Of a DNA stretch of 64,000 nucleotides, positions 34,071 to 45,600 are shown piece after piece; the first letter of the stretch is position 1, and each line of letters opens with the position of its first letter. The stretch is from contig NC_134036.1 in assembly GCF_964204645.1 (NCBI RefSeq), positions 2,234,001 through 2,298,000 of the forward strand, in the 5' to 3' direction. The notes under the pieces were generated by a model. It saw only the letters and a list, made by a program, of their open reading frames with translations. It searched no databases and had not been told where the DNA came from. This DNA comes from Tubulanus polymorphus. Its lineage: Eukaryota; Nemertea; Palaeonemertea; Tubulaniformes; Tubulanidae. The position numbers and the translations under genes were made by a program.

Positions 34071-34284
34071 CAGGAGCTCAGACCTAGGGACTTGATGGGT
34101 AGAAGCATTGCCAAAGAAGGCCTCGCAGTAACCGCAAAGTCCGCTGAGAACTCGGGACAATGACCAGGCATGGATAAGGTTCAAGAAACACGCATAGAAA
34201 ATGAGAAGCTGATACGTATTAATGCAACCGTTAGCTTCATCAATAACAATACTTGGTATTCAAGTGGTGCAAAATATGTAAGGG

Positions 34285-34360
34285 GCAATAACCGAGAGTT
34301 GATGCACTTGGTTATCAGACTCCCATTACTGAGTTCACGGGTTCGAATCCTGCAATATGT
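34285..34360 (+). pseudogene. tRNA-like fragment with a good B box
   Basis: GGTTCGAATCC (34340-34350) matches the Pol III B box exactly, and ATAACCGAGAGTTGATGC upstream resembles the 5' half of a long-arm tRNA (Leu/Ser type). The acceptor arms do not pair. It is probably a tRNA-derived repeat or a decayed tRNA gene. Confidence 0.4.
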
Positions 34361-34889
34361 TTCTTTAATCAATATCAACAAAGCTTAGTCGTTTCTCTCG
34401 AACTGAGGACCTTAACAACAGTGGAACATGTGGAAATGTGGATTTGCGTGGTATTGTAAGTGGACTTTAGGATGATTTAGCAGCGGGACGAACAATGAAA
34501 GTGGAAGAGTGGATATGTGTGGAAGAGTTAAGAATGGACACACTATCCTTTCTCTATTGATTAAGCAGCTATTGCAACAGTGAAAGCATTCGGCTATCAA
34601 ACACTATTGACAAATGCTATGATTGATGGAAATAACCTCTACAACACTTTAACAGAGATAAAAGGGGTACTATATCAGATCTGCTGACATTCCAGGTTCT
34701 CCTTGACGGGATCTGGCAAGGACACAATCAACGAAAATGTAGAAAATTTGAGAAGTTGCAGCCCGCAATGGCGGCAATACTATAGACACGTTCAGAAAAG
34801 AAGGATTTTATTATTTTACCCCCTTGGGGCCCGCTTAGCCATCGTGAAATTGTCGGTAGGCGCTTCTGGGGACTCTTAAATTGTGGCTA

Positions 34890-35005
34890 CATGCTTAAAT
34901 CCCCCTATGACATCATCAAATTGAGATGTGGTGATATAGGTACTTCTAGAAAAGATGGCTGCCTTCACCGATCACCCTATGACATCATCGAATTGATGCG
35001 GCAAT
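34890..35005. repeat. ~70-bp monomer family, locus 6
   Basis: One and a half well-preserved monomers: AAATCCCCCTATGACATCAT, CAAATTGAGATGTGGTGATA, AAGATGGCTGCC and then CCCTATGACATCATCGAATT. Confidence 0.8.
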
Positions 35006-36299
35006 AAACAGATAATGATTTGGCAATTGGTGGAACGCACTAAATCATGAAAACGAATTTCAAAGTTTAGAAAGAAAGTAAAAAGTAATTTTGCAGTCGA
35101 GAAAATCTATAAGCGGTTTCGTAGCAACGGTAACAATGTGGGCGGATGTAGAGGAGAAATCGAGAACAGACTTTAATCGAGCGACAAGTAAATGACACTC
35201 GTCGTTAAACATTAGCAAAGAAAGATTCGTCGTCGTCGTCTCATCTGCGACGGACGGACCGAAAATGATCCGCGTGCGCAAATAAAACCAAAAAACAAAC
35301 AAGAACCGATGATATCGATCGAGGAATCGAGGTTATAAACTGTTCGGGGTTCAAGGACGGTGTGGATCGGTAGGGGAGAGAGATGCGCGAGTATGTTGTT
35401 GTTGGAGCAGAGAGAGATAGAGATAGAGAAGGGAAGAAAAAAGATTAATGATGACTTTAATCGTGTTTTTTATGTTCGGCTACTTTCCCCGTGTAGTATC
35501 GTCAGCTATGCATAGTAAATTATTCGGATCTGTGATTTATTCATCTAGTGAACGGTTTGAAAACTCAACGGCCGTACATTGTTGCGAGGTTACTAACCGC
35601 AACGGCAGTGAATACGATGATGAGTAGATTGAGTTATATCTAGTTAGACAGTAATGCGAGTTTACAATTTAACTCAAGGATACTTTATTTAACAAGGTGA
35701 AAAGTCGAAGGTTTAGTTTTAAGAAATACTGATCGAGCCTTTAGACAGGTTGAGGTCATCCATTAAGCCCGGTATTCTTTTTTTACGCTAACTTTTTGTA
35801 AACAACTATTAGACTTGATGAAGAGTGAAAGCCAGTAAATGTTAAACTTTCCACAATGAATAGAATCTGGTAGTTGGAAGAATAAATTGAACCAGAGTTA
35901 TTTCATGGTTTCGATAAACGACGTAAAATTTACGACAATTTATAGACATACGACATACAACACCTTACACACAGGTACAAAAAAATATCAAACAATATTT
36001 CAATCAAAGGATTATCATACATCAATTAACCAACCAATCAATCAATCAATCAATATCGACCCATAAAATGATTTCAACCTTCAATATATTAAATTGAAGG
36101 GTTATTATGAATGAATCAAATCAATCAATTAATCAATGTACCAATAAAAACGATATTACGCCGATATCTCGCTACATTTTCAAGCACTTCGAAAAATCGT
36201 TTGGCAAAATTAACAAAAACATCTTTTACGTTATTTCCGATTTAGCGAGATTACGCCTCAGGCAAAAACCTTTATTAGATCACTGTATGAAATACTTAC
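35006..36299. other. Likely intron of the receptor gene; no exon seen
   Basis: The sequence directly downstream of exon 2 on the minus strand begins with the donor GTAAGT (36299-36294). No further exon with receptor similarity was found. Short CAAT-rich runs (near 36030) and a GAGATA tract (near 35410) are present. Confidence 0.5.
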
Positions 36300-36566
36300 T
36301 TCCGTATCTTTTGCCGATATTCTGCTCGTAAGCCCTGACTAAATCCGCCTTCGGCGACGAACTAATTTTCTGCAGATGGTTATAAAAATCCGTCCTGAAT
36401 CTCTTGTGTTTTTTCAAGATTTTGATGATGGCGCTCATAGCTAGGTAACAGTAGCCCATAGACTTACTGGTTTGTCCTTCCGGGTCATAAATTCCGAACA
36501 GACGAGTCCAACCGTAATGATCCATAATAGCGATCAACGTGTCGGCCAGTATCGTATGATGGGTCC
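36300..36566 (-). CDS. Natriuretic-peptide-receptor-like protein, exon 2
   Basis: This exon continues the extracellular ligand-binding (ANF receptor family) domain with 88 complete codons plus split codons at both ends. It starts after ..GAATAG on the minus strand at 36566 and ends before a textbook GTAAGT donor at 36299. Both introns are phase 1. Joined to exon 1 it reads LTRIG-THHTILADTLIAIM, with no frame break. The segment MDHYGWTRLFGIYD corresponds to the conserved strand after the first lobe in natriuretic peptide receptors and receptor guanylyl cyclases. A Cys lies in GYCYLAMSAI. The part from about IKILKKHKRF to IGKRYG is less conserved and I cannot align it confidently. The domain's second lobe, the membrane segment and any kinase-homology or cyclase domain are not in view. 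Confidence 0.88.
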
Positions 36567-36619
36567 CTATTCGATATATCGATATACATGAATATTTTGA
36601 TATCTCATTTTTGAAATTT

Positions 36620-36654
<35 letters not shown>

Positions 36655-36942
36655 CGGCTTTATTTCAGGACCAAGGAATCTCGAAATTCTTTCTGATATT
36701 TTTTTTGAGTTGTTGACAATATTTGGTGAAAAAATTAAAGTATCAATCTAAGGCCTGGATTGGAAAAGTTCCTTCCCCAAAATATCATGTCAACATTCAC
36801 CAATAGAGTTAGATTTAAGACACTGACGACACGACTGTCCATTAATTGGGCCGTGGAGTTTTTCTTAAAAATAATTTTCTTTTTTTTTTAAGAAAGAATT
36901 TCGAGATTTCGACGCAATATAAACGCGAAATTAAATATGTAC
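36567..36942 (-). other. Intron 1 of the receptor gene
   Basis: A 376-bp phase-1 intron from GT (36942-36941) to AG (36568-36567). It contains an uninterrupted run of about 33 T on the plus strand (36622-36654), which is A on the gene strand. The pyrimidine tract before the acceptor is weak. Confidence 0.85.
36622..36654. repeat. Homopolymer T33
   Basis: About 33 consecutive T on the plus strand inside intron 1. Its length in the assembly may not be reliable. Confidence 0.9.
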
Positions 36943-37444
36943 CTATTCGCGTCAGAACTTTATATTCGGTCGATTTATTCTCGTCGAAGTCGTTAGCGAA
37001 CGCGCCCGATGTTATCAGCGGTATCTTCCAATCGAGCGTCGAGTATCGAGCTACGGGGGCCATCGCGTAATCGCAGATCGGACCGAAAAACACGTCTGCG
37101 GCGTTGTTCATAAAAAACCTGAACGCCCTGACCGGTGCTTCCCCCTGGGAGCATTTACTGTCCTCGTATTTAACCTCGAGTTCGTACTCGGGTAGGATTC
37201 CCATCCGTTTAACGGTTTCGATGCCGATCTGTATCGCCGGCGAAACGGAACGGATATTCACGAAATAGTGCTCCGCGCGGGGAAATAGCGCAGCGATACG
37301 GATCGTTCTACCGCGCGACCGATTCACGCACGGTCGCATTATGTGTAATCCTCCGCCGCTAGAATCGGCGCGAACTAGTTCCAAGCGAGCGTTGACGAGT
37401 ACGCATAAAACGATGACGTATTTCACAGCGATTATTAACGACAT
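36943..37444 (-). CDS. Natriuretic-peptide-receptor / receptor guanylyl cyclase-like protein, exon 1
   Basis: The first coding exon has 167 codons plus one base and begins at a true ATG (37444-37442). Residues 1 to about 26 form a signal peptide (hydrophobic core IIAVKYVIVLCVLV). Residues 47-168 are the N-terminal lobe of the ANF-receptor ligand-binding domain. The first strand is IRIAALFP (48-55) and a helix is AIQIGIETVKRMG (70-82). Cys98 and Cys124 sit where the family has its N-lobe disulphide. The hallmark stretch GPICDYAMAPVARY is followed by DWKIPLITSGAFANDF. Asn41 in NRS could be glycosylated. The exon ends at ATAG|GTACAT (donor 36942). In the family the protein is a single-pass receptor for a peptide, signalling through cGMP (NPR-A/B, invertebrate receptor cyclases) or acting as a clearance receptor (NPR-C). 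The intracellular half is missing here, so these cannot be separated. Confidence 0.9.
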
Positions 37445-37640
37445 CGTGCGCGTGCGCGTGAATTCCCCTTTTTCGATAGCTGTACAGTTTTTTCTATGAC
37501 GTAAAATGGCGGCGGTTCATATTCCGGTCGCTAGGGGGCGTAGTTGTGAATCCGATCGGTAGTACGCATGCGCGGTATATTCCGACACGATATCCGGTCG
37601 CACGGCATCATCCTGAAAACCACGTGACAATTTACATCTC
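37445..37640 (-). promoter_or_regulatory. CpG-rich putative promoter of the receptor gene
   Basis: This region just upstream of the exon 1 ATG contains several strings that resemble known sites. They are TGACGTAA (CRE/ATF-like, near 37497), AAAATGGCGGC (YY1-like, 37503-37513), GCTAGGGGGCG (CTCF-like core, 37530-37540), CGCATGCGC (NRF1-like, 37565-37573) and CACGTG (E-box, 37621-37626). No TATA box is evident. The composition and position suggest a housekeeping-style promoter. Binding is inference. Confidence 0.45.
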
Positions 37641-38318
37641 CGCAATTTATTCACGATTTTACGTTAAACGGTCGAATAAAATAAAATCGATATTTCCAGT
37701 CGCCGATAACCGATAAGAATACCCGATCAATCTCGTTTGGCGGAGACGATCTATTTTAAGCCCCTAATTTGAAATGCTATCGTTTTATCGGAAAAACGGT
37801 CAACGTGAGATATCGAAATATTTTTCAATTTTTTACGGGCTCCTTTTTCATTATTTTCCGGCAAGGAACTACAGGTGCACTTTATTCCAATCCACTAAAA
37901 ATACTTTCTGGTAATCGACACACAAATTGAACACAAATCTGGCGCGATCGAATCCTTAACGGTTTTAATCCGATAAACGAATGATATACGTCTCGTTATC
38001 GTCTGCTGAACATAAATCGTCCAATAAACAGTTCACAACAGCAGCAGCAGCAGAAGGTATTTCCAGCTAAATCGGTAAATAATTTAAGAAATAAGTAAAA
38101 GAGCGAAATAGGCAGAAACTGGACTTCAGAAAACAAACGAACTCAAGGAGACTCAAGAGTAAGCCCAAAATTGGGCCGAGAGCAAGCCCAAAAGGCTTAG
38201 AACATGCCTTAGGTTAGGCCCAGAGTATGCCCAAAGTTAGACCCAACACACACGGCAAGCAAAACAAGATTTTCATTGTGAAAATCAATTTCGACGTGTT
38301 GGGTTTCGCAAGGAGTTT
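37641..38318. other. Non-coding stretch
   Basis: No gene recognised. It has a CAG triplet run near 38040 and a loose repeat of AGGCCCAGAG / AAGCCCAAA words at 38160-38250. Confidence 0.4.
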
Positions 38319-38321
38319 CAG

Positions 38322-38473
38322 GACCCATAGTTGTAAGTTAAGATTGGACCTAGTCGGAGTGATCAGACTGCAGATTACTGTAATTCAGTCTGACAACTCA
38401 AAGATTTGACTCAGTGTTAAATCATCGAAAATGAATTGATTTCACTTCTAACTCACAACTGTGTAACTGGGTC
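38322..38473. mobile_element. Palindromic MITE, GAGTTAGA subfamily
   Basis: The left end GACCCATAGTTGTAAGTTAA pairs with the right end ACTCACAACTGTGTAACTGGGTC, with mismatches. The flanks are CAG and GAG, one base from a CAG duplication. The AAAATGAATTGA interior resembles the 54.28 kb copy. Confidence 0.7.
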
Positions 38474-38699
38474 GAGCTTCACTTTTTGGTTACCCTCACT
38501 CTCTCCCAGAGTCGATGCTAGTTTTCTGGCCGGTTTCTGCAAGGTCTGTGTCCAAAAAAACGTCTCGGTCCAGTCAGAAGTCAAAAAGCTCGGTCAATTA
38601 AAATTCTCCAGAAACCAAAATACATTTTCCTCGGTCCAAAAAAACTGGACTACAATATTTCTTAATTCTAATAATAATTAAACTTATTTTTTCTAGATT

Positions 38700-39070
38700 C
38701 TTGCCGAATTAACTGAAGTCGTTGAGAACATATGCCGCAAAGCAGCGCAAAGATTATTCTGAATATAAAAAACCTGAAACTCTAGGAATAATTTTTCCAG
38801 GAAGCTAAGTCAATAAATAACATTGAGAGGGTAGAAGAAATCCTTCCATTTGTCTTGAAATTACAAAAGGCCATAGAAAAAAAAATCAACGAACTAACTG
38901 AAGTTGTTGAGAACATATGCCGCAAAGCAGCGAAAAGATTATTCTGAATATAAAAAACCTGAAACTCTAAGAATAATTTTGCTAATAATCGAATTTCATG
39001 ACATTGAGAAGGAAGATGAAATGCTTCCTTTTTTCCTAAAATTATAAAAGGCCATAGAAAAAAAAACCCA
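38700..39070. repeat. ~191-bp duplication
   Basis: Two close copies share GTTGAGAACATATGCCGCAA (near 38721 and 38912), TATTCTGAATATAAAAAACC and CTGAAACTCTA. Both end in an AAAGGCCATAGAAAAAAAA phrase (near 38868 and 39048). Confidence 0.88.
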
Positions 39071-39644
39071 ACCGAACAAAGACAAATATATTCATCTGGC
39101 TTACCAACCTTAAAGGGAATATCAAGAAAAGATACCTAAGATTTTTGTAAAAATATTTTCGTAGAACAACGCATATTATTTTCTGAAGTTCCTGACATCT
39201 TTCCTGATTTTTCTAAAAGAAATTAAACCTTTCCCATTTTTATCTTGAAATATAATTTCTTCATTAATACTCACATTTATCTCACTCTATCTTGTAAGAA
39301 AAATAAAAAAGGATTTTCAGGTGATGTGTGTTTAAATACGACAGACGACACAACAATGTCTTACGGCAGGTAAACGAATATATGAGATTTCCATATTTAC
39401 TGGAGACACGCGAAGTTATATATCACTATCACTTTCTCGCGATATATCAAATTCGACCCTTTGAGAATATCACTTTACGATACGCAGAACGTGACCTTAA
39501 TGTACAAATTACAAAGAAACAGAAACAGAAAACTATTATTCACCTATTTATATATGTAAGGACACGCAGTATAATTTTCGAATATACCGTCCCTGACAAA
39601 TTCACTTATTCCATAAATGTCTCGGTTCTGGCATTCACACTAAA

Positions 39645-39930
39645 TTGATGTGGTGCGATATGTCTGACTCCATTAATGCCCCTATGACGTCAACAGCCTG
39701 CCTCCAAAAATATCCTATCGACATCATCAAATTTACGTTATTAAATAAGGCACCTTCATGAAAAGATGTCCGACTCCATAAACCCCCTATGACATCATCA
39801 AATTGATGTGGTGATATAGACACTTCCAGTAAAGATGGCTACTTACAGATATCCACCTATGACATCATCAAACTGATGTAGTAACATAGACAACTCCAGT
39901 AAAGTTGGCCGCCTCCATGAATCCAGTTAC
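39645..39930. repeat. ~70-bp monomer family, locus 7
   Basis: Four monomers in tandem. The best-preserved text is CCCCCTATGACATCATCAAA, TTGATGTGGTGATATAGACA and TTCCAGTAAAGATGGCTAC. This locus gives the clearest view of the unit. Confidence 0.85.
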
Positions 39931-41118
39931 GCCGCAGACGGCTGCCGTTAATAAAACTCATCGAATCAATTTTCCGCCTGATTTTCTATCAATCTGTTAT
40001 CGATAATTCATGGCTCAATCGATTGAGAAAAAAAATGAAAAATTAGAATAACAAAAAATACTTCAAACAGATTCACCGCCCATGGAATAAATCAGCTGTT
40101 CGATTCAAACAGCATATCTCCAGCAAACGACAATCGACTGCTCAATAGGGGGGACGGCAGCCCGGAGCGGACCGATGGTTCATATTGTATTTGCATTTTT
40201 ATCGCAAAATCATTATCAATACTGCTGCCTCTAGTTTTTTTTTTTAAATGCGTATATTACAATGACTATTGTTTTAGCTATTGTTTATTACTATAGAATT
40301 AAATTGAATATTCCGTCTGCTCCAGCTGTCCGATAAACTAATATAGTTATAGCAATACAATGCATCTCAAGCTTAAACACCGGCGCTTACACCAGGATTA
40401 TGGGCTTTTGTTAAAGGACCTTAGATGATTAATAATCCTAGATGTATTTAGGATTCAAAACTAAAAAAAAAAACAAGTCCCCCAGGACCGTTTTATTTTC
40501 TAATCATTAAAATGCAGAGAGCGGCTATTAGGCTAATAGTGGTTATCTATAGTATAACTCTATCTGAGGCCTCCGGCTATCGACAAGCTGTGTCTAACCG
40601 GTGCTGTACTGATCTGCTCTGTATATTACATTTCTAGCCATATTGACGTGTATGCGTGTGTGTGTCACCAGTTCTAACGGCAAAGAGGACAGCTGCCGAT
40701 AAACCCTATAAATAAACACCTGCTTAAATTCGTCACAGTAACGACAGCAACATGTCAACTGTTTAGAAGGATCCAATGAGGGCGTTACGGGGTGTCAGCG
40801 TAAGGAAGAAGGAGGAGATGGCAGCTGAGAAGAAATAAGAGCGAGGGTTGATTCTAAATTAAGAACCTGTGATCTGTGACCTAAAATCCGAAACAAGAGT
40901 GGATCCGGTGGGCAGGGGGTGTAGTTTTTTGAGACTTGTACATGTAGATCATTTTTTTTAAATTGTCTACAAACATAAGATCGGTGCATTTCACTACACC
41001 TGATAATCATTATTGCCATGAAATTGCCACTGCTGCGGTACAGATTGATTATCCATTCGGTCAGAGTGACCTAACATTGTCTCTTGGGATGTGACATGTT
41101 CTTCTGCAAGTTTAGCCC
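39931..41118. other. Non-coding stretch, no gene seen
   Basis: AT-rich with poly-T near 40235 and poly-A near 40463. Open frames are short and have no recognisable domain. Confidence 0.4.
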
Positions 41119-41121
41119 CTG

Positions 41122-41259
41122 GGGCCAGTAGCGCAGTCATGACTTAAGTCAAAAAGTGGTCTTAAATCTTAAGACTGGTCTTAAATTGTTAGATTGGCTA
41201 TAGAACTAAGTTGGTCTTAGACTGGTCTTAAGTCTAAGCCATGACTGTGCAACCGGACC
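41122..41259. mobile_element. Palindromic MITE, CACAGTCGTGACTTAAG subfamily, CTG duplication
   Basis: The left end GGGCCAGTAGCGCAGTCATG pairs with the right end CATGACTGTGCAACCGGACC. CTG lies at 41119-41121 and 41260-41262. The interior is closest to the 63.20 kb and 29.15 kb copies. Confidence 0.9.
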
Positions 41260-41587
41260 CTGGTTCCCCAACCCTGCGAAATGTATCTAACCTACGAGCA
41301 AGTTTAGGTAATTGCTCGTAGATCTAACTAACTATAGCCCATTTGTAAATATAAGTTTGATACCAGATGAAGTAATACTGATCACAAGGCGTGAAGCTAT
41401 CAGCTCCAATCCACATCTTTGGATCGGGTTAAAAGATTAGATCTGAATAAGGTTTTTCGGTCCAAACATCGAGCAAAACATCGCACAGAATAATACGAAT
41501 CTATGAGGCGATAAAAGGTGCAGGACTGCAGTTTGATATCTGCATTATCGCGAATTTGGCAGGAATAGACCCCCAGAGAATTGGAAA

Positions 41588-41655
41588 GCCTCTATCTCTC
41601 CCTCTTTCTCTCTCTCCCTCTCTCCCTCTCTCCCTCTCTCCCTCTCTCTCCCGTC
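41588..41655. repeat. (CTCTCC)-type simple repeat
   Basis: A pyrimidine tract of CTCTCCCTCTCT words. Arg/Glu-rich frames on the minus strand are artefacts. Confidence 0.9.
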
Positions 41656-41984
41656 CTGTGCGCGCAGGGAAAAACAGTATCTGCACACAGGAATTCATGA
41701 GGTTTTATATTGACCGTTTAGCCGTATAAACTGTTTATAAAATACCCGCCGATATTTACAGTAATAGATACACTGTTTTAGTGCGCGCGATGTAACGATT
41801 AACTGTGGAGAAGGTATAGCAGACGAGATGAGATCAACAATCAACAGAGTGAGAACAACAAGAAGATATCGGACGGAGGGCGGGGAGAGTATCGTCGGGA
41901 TATCGGAGAGCGTGTTGTAAATAAACATGTGATACAATCATTGACCGGTCAAACATCCAACAACACGGACGAACATTACACCAG

Positions 41985-42720
41985 CAGGAACTCAAGTCCA
42001 GTACAACCTAATCTGTTAACGGCATCAGTGCAGCCTTATTGTACCATCTGCTTGCTTGAGCAAAGCCGTAACAAAAAACCAGACCAAGTCCAGTACAACC
42101 TATATATCTGTTAACGGCATTAGTGCAGCCTTACTGCACCAACTGCTTGCTTGAGCAAAGCCGTAGCAAAAAAAAACCAGTCCAAGTCCAGTACAACCTA
42201 TATATCTGTTAACAACATTAGTAGAGGCTAACTGTAAAACTGCTTGCTTGAGCAAAGCCGTAGCAAAAAACCAATCCAAGTCCAGTACAACCTATATATC
42301 TGTTAACAGCATTAGTGCAGCTTTACTGTACAAACCGCTTGCTTGAGCAAAGCCGTAACAAAAAACCACACCAAGTCCAGTACAACCTATATATCTGTTA
42401 ACAGCATTAGTGCAGCCTTGCTGTAAAACTGCTTGCTTGAGCAAAGCCGTAGCAAAAAAAACCAGTCCAAGTCCAGTACAACCTATATATCTTAGCATTA
42501 GTAGAGCTTGTACTTATTCACATCACTACAGCCTTACTGTAAAAACCAACTGTATTGCTAGGACAGAGCCGTAGCAAAAGGTCTATCATTGAAGCCTATC
42601 TATCTTATATTGTACCAGGGAGGTCTTGATTGTACCAACCACTTGCTTAAGCAAAGCCGTAGAAAAAAATCTATCGTTACCATGTGCCAACTGTATAGCT
42701 AGGGCAGAGTAAATCGTAGC
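41985..42720. repeat. ~95-bp tandem repeat, 6 units plus decayed tail
   Basis: Units carry AAGTCCAGTACAACCTATAT, ATCTGTTAACAGCATTAGTG, CAGCCTTACTG and GCTTGCTTGAGCAAAGCCGT. The first six are close. Beyond about 42500 the units become shorter and more diverged, so the array seems to have decayed from its right side. Confidence 0.92.
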
Positions 42721-44220
42721 AATTAAGTTTTGGTTGCTGAAATTTGGTTGCTGAAATTTCTAAGACATAATTCTATCACGCAAACGCAGTGCCAATAAGT
42801 ATACAACCGATTTAATGAAATCAACTGTTTCCTCAATTTCGATTTCGTCATCTTTCTTGTTACTGTTTTCAATAGTCCAAGGTTTTACGAATAAAAAAAA
42901 ATGTTGCAACAAAATTAATAATATTGTATCTCATTGTTGACAAGCGCGATGAAACAGTCAGCGTGGTAACGGCCATAATTATAGGTACAACTAACAGACA
43001 ACCCGTAGATGATATACATGGATGATAATATCATTGCGATTATCGAATAAAATATCAAGTTTCTGATATACGTTTCAATTATTGAGAGTTTAATAGCATA
43101 GAATTAATACAAATATCGAATTTTACGTCGGACAGACTGGATTGTGGATGAGTTTTCATCAGCAGTGACAGTATTTCGAAATGACAAATGCAGAAACAAA
43201 CTAAAATCTGATATCTCTAAATGTAGTTGTTTCCGCAAAAATTGAGAGAGTAATTTTACATAAAGAATCGGTAAAGTTAATGTGAAAATGAACTACATAA
43301 ATTGATTCTGATTTTGTAGAGTATTTTGATATTTTTTTGGGAGAAGGAAAGCTCTTGAGAAAGTAGTAGAATCTACTCTCAAAGAGTACATTACAAATAC
43401 ATTTAACACCCAGTTCAGCCAGAGATGAGTATATTGTATCAATAATACATTTAGGTTATCTGTATTTGCACTTTTTTTCTATTTCCAGGTTAACGAAGTT
43501 TGACGAAGGATTTTTAAACAAAACAAACTGATGTAATCGAAACCGACGAAGTATTACAGAAAAAATACCACAAACCTCTAATTAGTTATTACTTGTAATA
43601 TCAGTATCTAGACCAAACTCGAGGACTTGATTTTGCCTCACGGGCGAACGAACACATTGAAAGTGAAATAATGTTACCAAAAAAAACTGAACAGAAAAGT
43701 CTGATTTAATTTTATGAAAGTGAAATAATTTTACGATAAACTTATTCTACAATAAAACTTAATCGCCACAGTCTGCCACTGGGAGTCTTGTGTGACGTTT
43801 CAAGGCATGATAATTGAGTTGATGTTTTTTATTTTTCTTTTGAAAATATTTGAAGCTAGATTAAGCTGTAAATGAACTAGAATATAAACTCACTAGAATA
43901 TATATGCACAAGTAACCGATATATTCAACCCCTGGGCGTCAGTAACAGGGAGGAAAAGCTTTAAAAGGTCGAGTAAGAATTGCTGGCCTGGATAAAAATG
44001 AATTAACCAAATAGGAAAAATGTCCATGAAACTTGAGCTTAAGGGTCAAATTAATTATTGGAAAAAGATTGGCTAAGCTAACTTCTGCAAATGCCTCTAG
44101 CATGCCTCATTTTATGAATCTATTTTCTAACTGAAGTAGGAAACAGAAAAACAACTCACAACAATGACAATTAAATCGTTTAAACCCGTATTTAAACAAA
44201 TCGCTTTGTAATTCAGTACG
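42721..44220. other. Non-coding block
   Basis: About 1.5 kb of AT-rich sequence without a gene or a clear repeat. GAAAGTGAAATAATGTTAC-like text occurs twice near 43660 and 43717. Confidence 0.4.
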
Positions 44221-44234
44221 GCCTGTTTACCCAG

Positions 44235-44340
44235 CCGCGGGCGCTTGTAACCCTACACGCGAAATAGCCCGCGGTGAATGTTTACTCGCGGAGTAAGGCA
44301 AGCTGTATTGACTAAACGGATCTGCTTACTCCGCGAGTAT
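44235..44340. other. Two GC-rich palindromes in tandem
   Basis: CCGCGGGC (44235-44242) pairs with GCCCGCGG (44267-44274). TACTCGCGGAGTAAG (44283-44297) pairs with CTTACTCCGCGAGTA (44325-44339). They stand out from AT-rich flanks. The function is unknown. Confidence 0.6.
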
Positions 44341-45600
44341 TCATCTAAACTAGGGAGTATACCGGTAAATTAATTACTACTCCTTAGATTTGTTATTAAA
44401 CTCGGATGAAAATCGATGACCTCGCCGTGGTCACTATAGCAGCCGAAAATATCACTTAAAAATGACGAAAATACCCATTAAAATGTCGATTTTCCTAGAA
44501 CTAATCATTCTCTTTTTCTAGAATGTCAATTTTTCAAAATGTTGCTTAATTTATTTATTCTATACCAGGGAGTTGGCCCGAGGTATAATGTCGATGGTTC
44601 GCGAATTTGTAGGGTCATGTTAGGACCTAAGAGGCGTCACTGGCGGTACTCCCAAAATCGGTTAAGGATAATATGGGAATAAGGAAAACAAGTGTTATCA
44701 ATTAATTAATTATACTATAGTGCATTGAACGTGTATTTACAGCAGCGGGTCTGTGTGAAATGCAATAACAGCCTAAGCTAAGAGAGTTCAGCACAGAGAA
44801 CTGTATAGACGTTATACAGTCAGCTACTGGGGTCACTGATTACAGGGATTATATTTTGAGATTAATATCATTGAGTTGATATGATCAGACTTATATCCCG
44901 GTTAGGCCTAGATGGATTAGTGTGAAACTGCGGTCATTCATGCGTTTGTATTCTTAATCTGAAATGTTTTTTTTTTTTAAGATTCATTGTCAAATCTGGT
45001 CAGAATATTAAATTTGGGTTTGGTCTGGATGATATTCGTAAGACCATGGTCATTCTTACGTTTGTTCGCATTCTATGACTGAAATGATTTCTAAGATTCA
45101 TTTTCAAATCTGGTCGGAATAGTAAATTTGAGTTGAGACCATGTTAAAGTCGAGTTTGATATTCCATTGCTGAAATATTCTCAAATTTGGTTTTCAGTTT
45201 AGAAAGTTCGCGGGATTCTAATAAGGAGAGATCCATGATGCACTAACCGATTGATAATATAATCCCGCTACTCCGCTGTGTAAACAGACGCGATTAACAT
45301 TTCATGAAATTTTAATCCGTTAATTTGCGTTAATCCATATTTAGAGCCGTGAACACTGCCACTGACGGCTATATTCCGGAGAGGACGGGGCAGACGTTAA
45401 TCAAATTCGCTTGAGAATATTTCCCAGTGAAAAATATATAATTCATAAATATTCACTCTCTATGAGTCCTCGAAACAAGCAGCCGATTTCGAATGACCGA
45501 CGGTATCCTATCCTAGCATACTGCAGTTGCTTAGAGAATATTTCACGGATCGCCACTATCCCGAGAAATATTTAAGTTATAAACATTCGTTTTCTAAGAG
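44341..45600. other. Non-coding block with a ~120-bp internal duplication
   Basis: AAGATTCATTGTCAAATCTG (about 44980) recurs as AAGATTCATTTTCAAATCTG (about 45093), with the flanking words GGTCGGAATA and AAATTTG. Around 45490 and 45630, GCAGCCGATTTCGA and GGTATCCTATCCTAGCA also recur. No gene. Confidence 0.5.

Noticed and set aside
36622-36654. T33 run as a retroposon poly-A tail
   Set aside because: No recognisable element body or target duplication was seen on either side. It is treated as a homopolymer in the intron.
42000-42500. CRISPR-like array from the 95-bp repeats
   Set aside because: Units are contiguous with no unique spacers and the context is eukaryotic.
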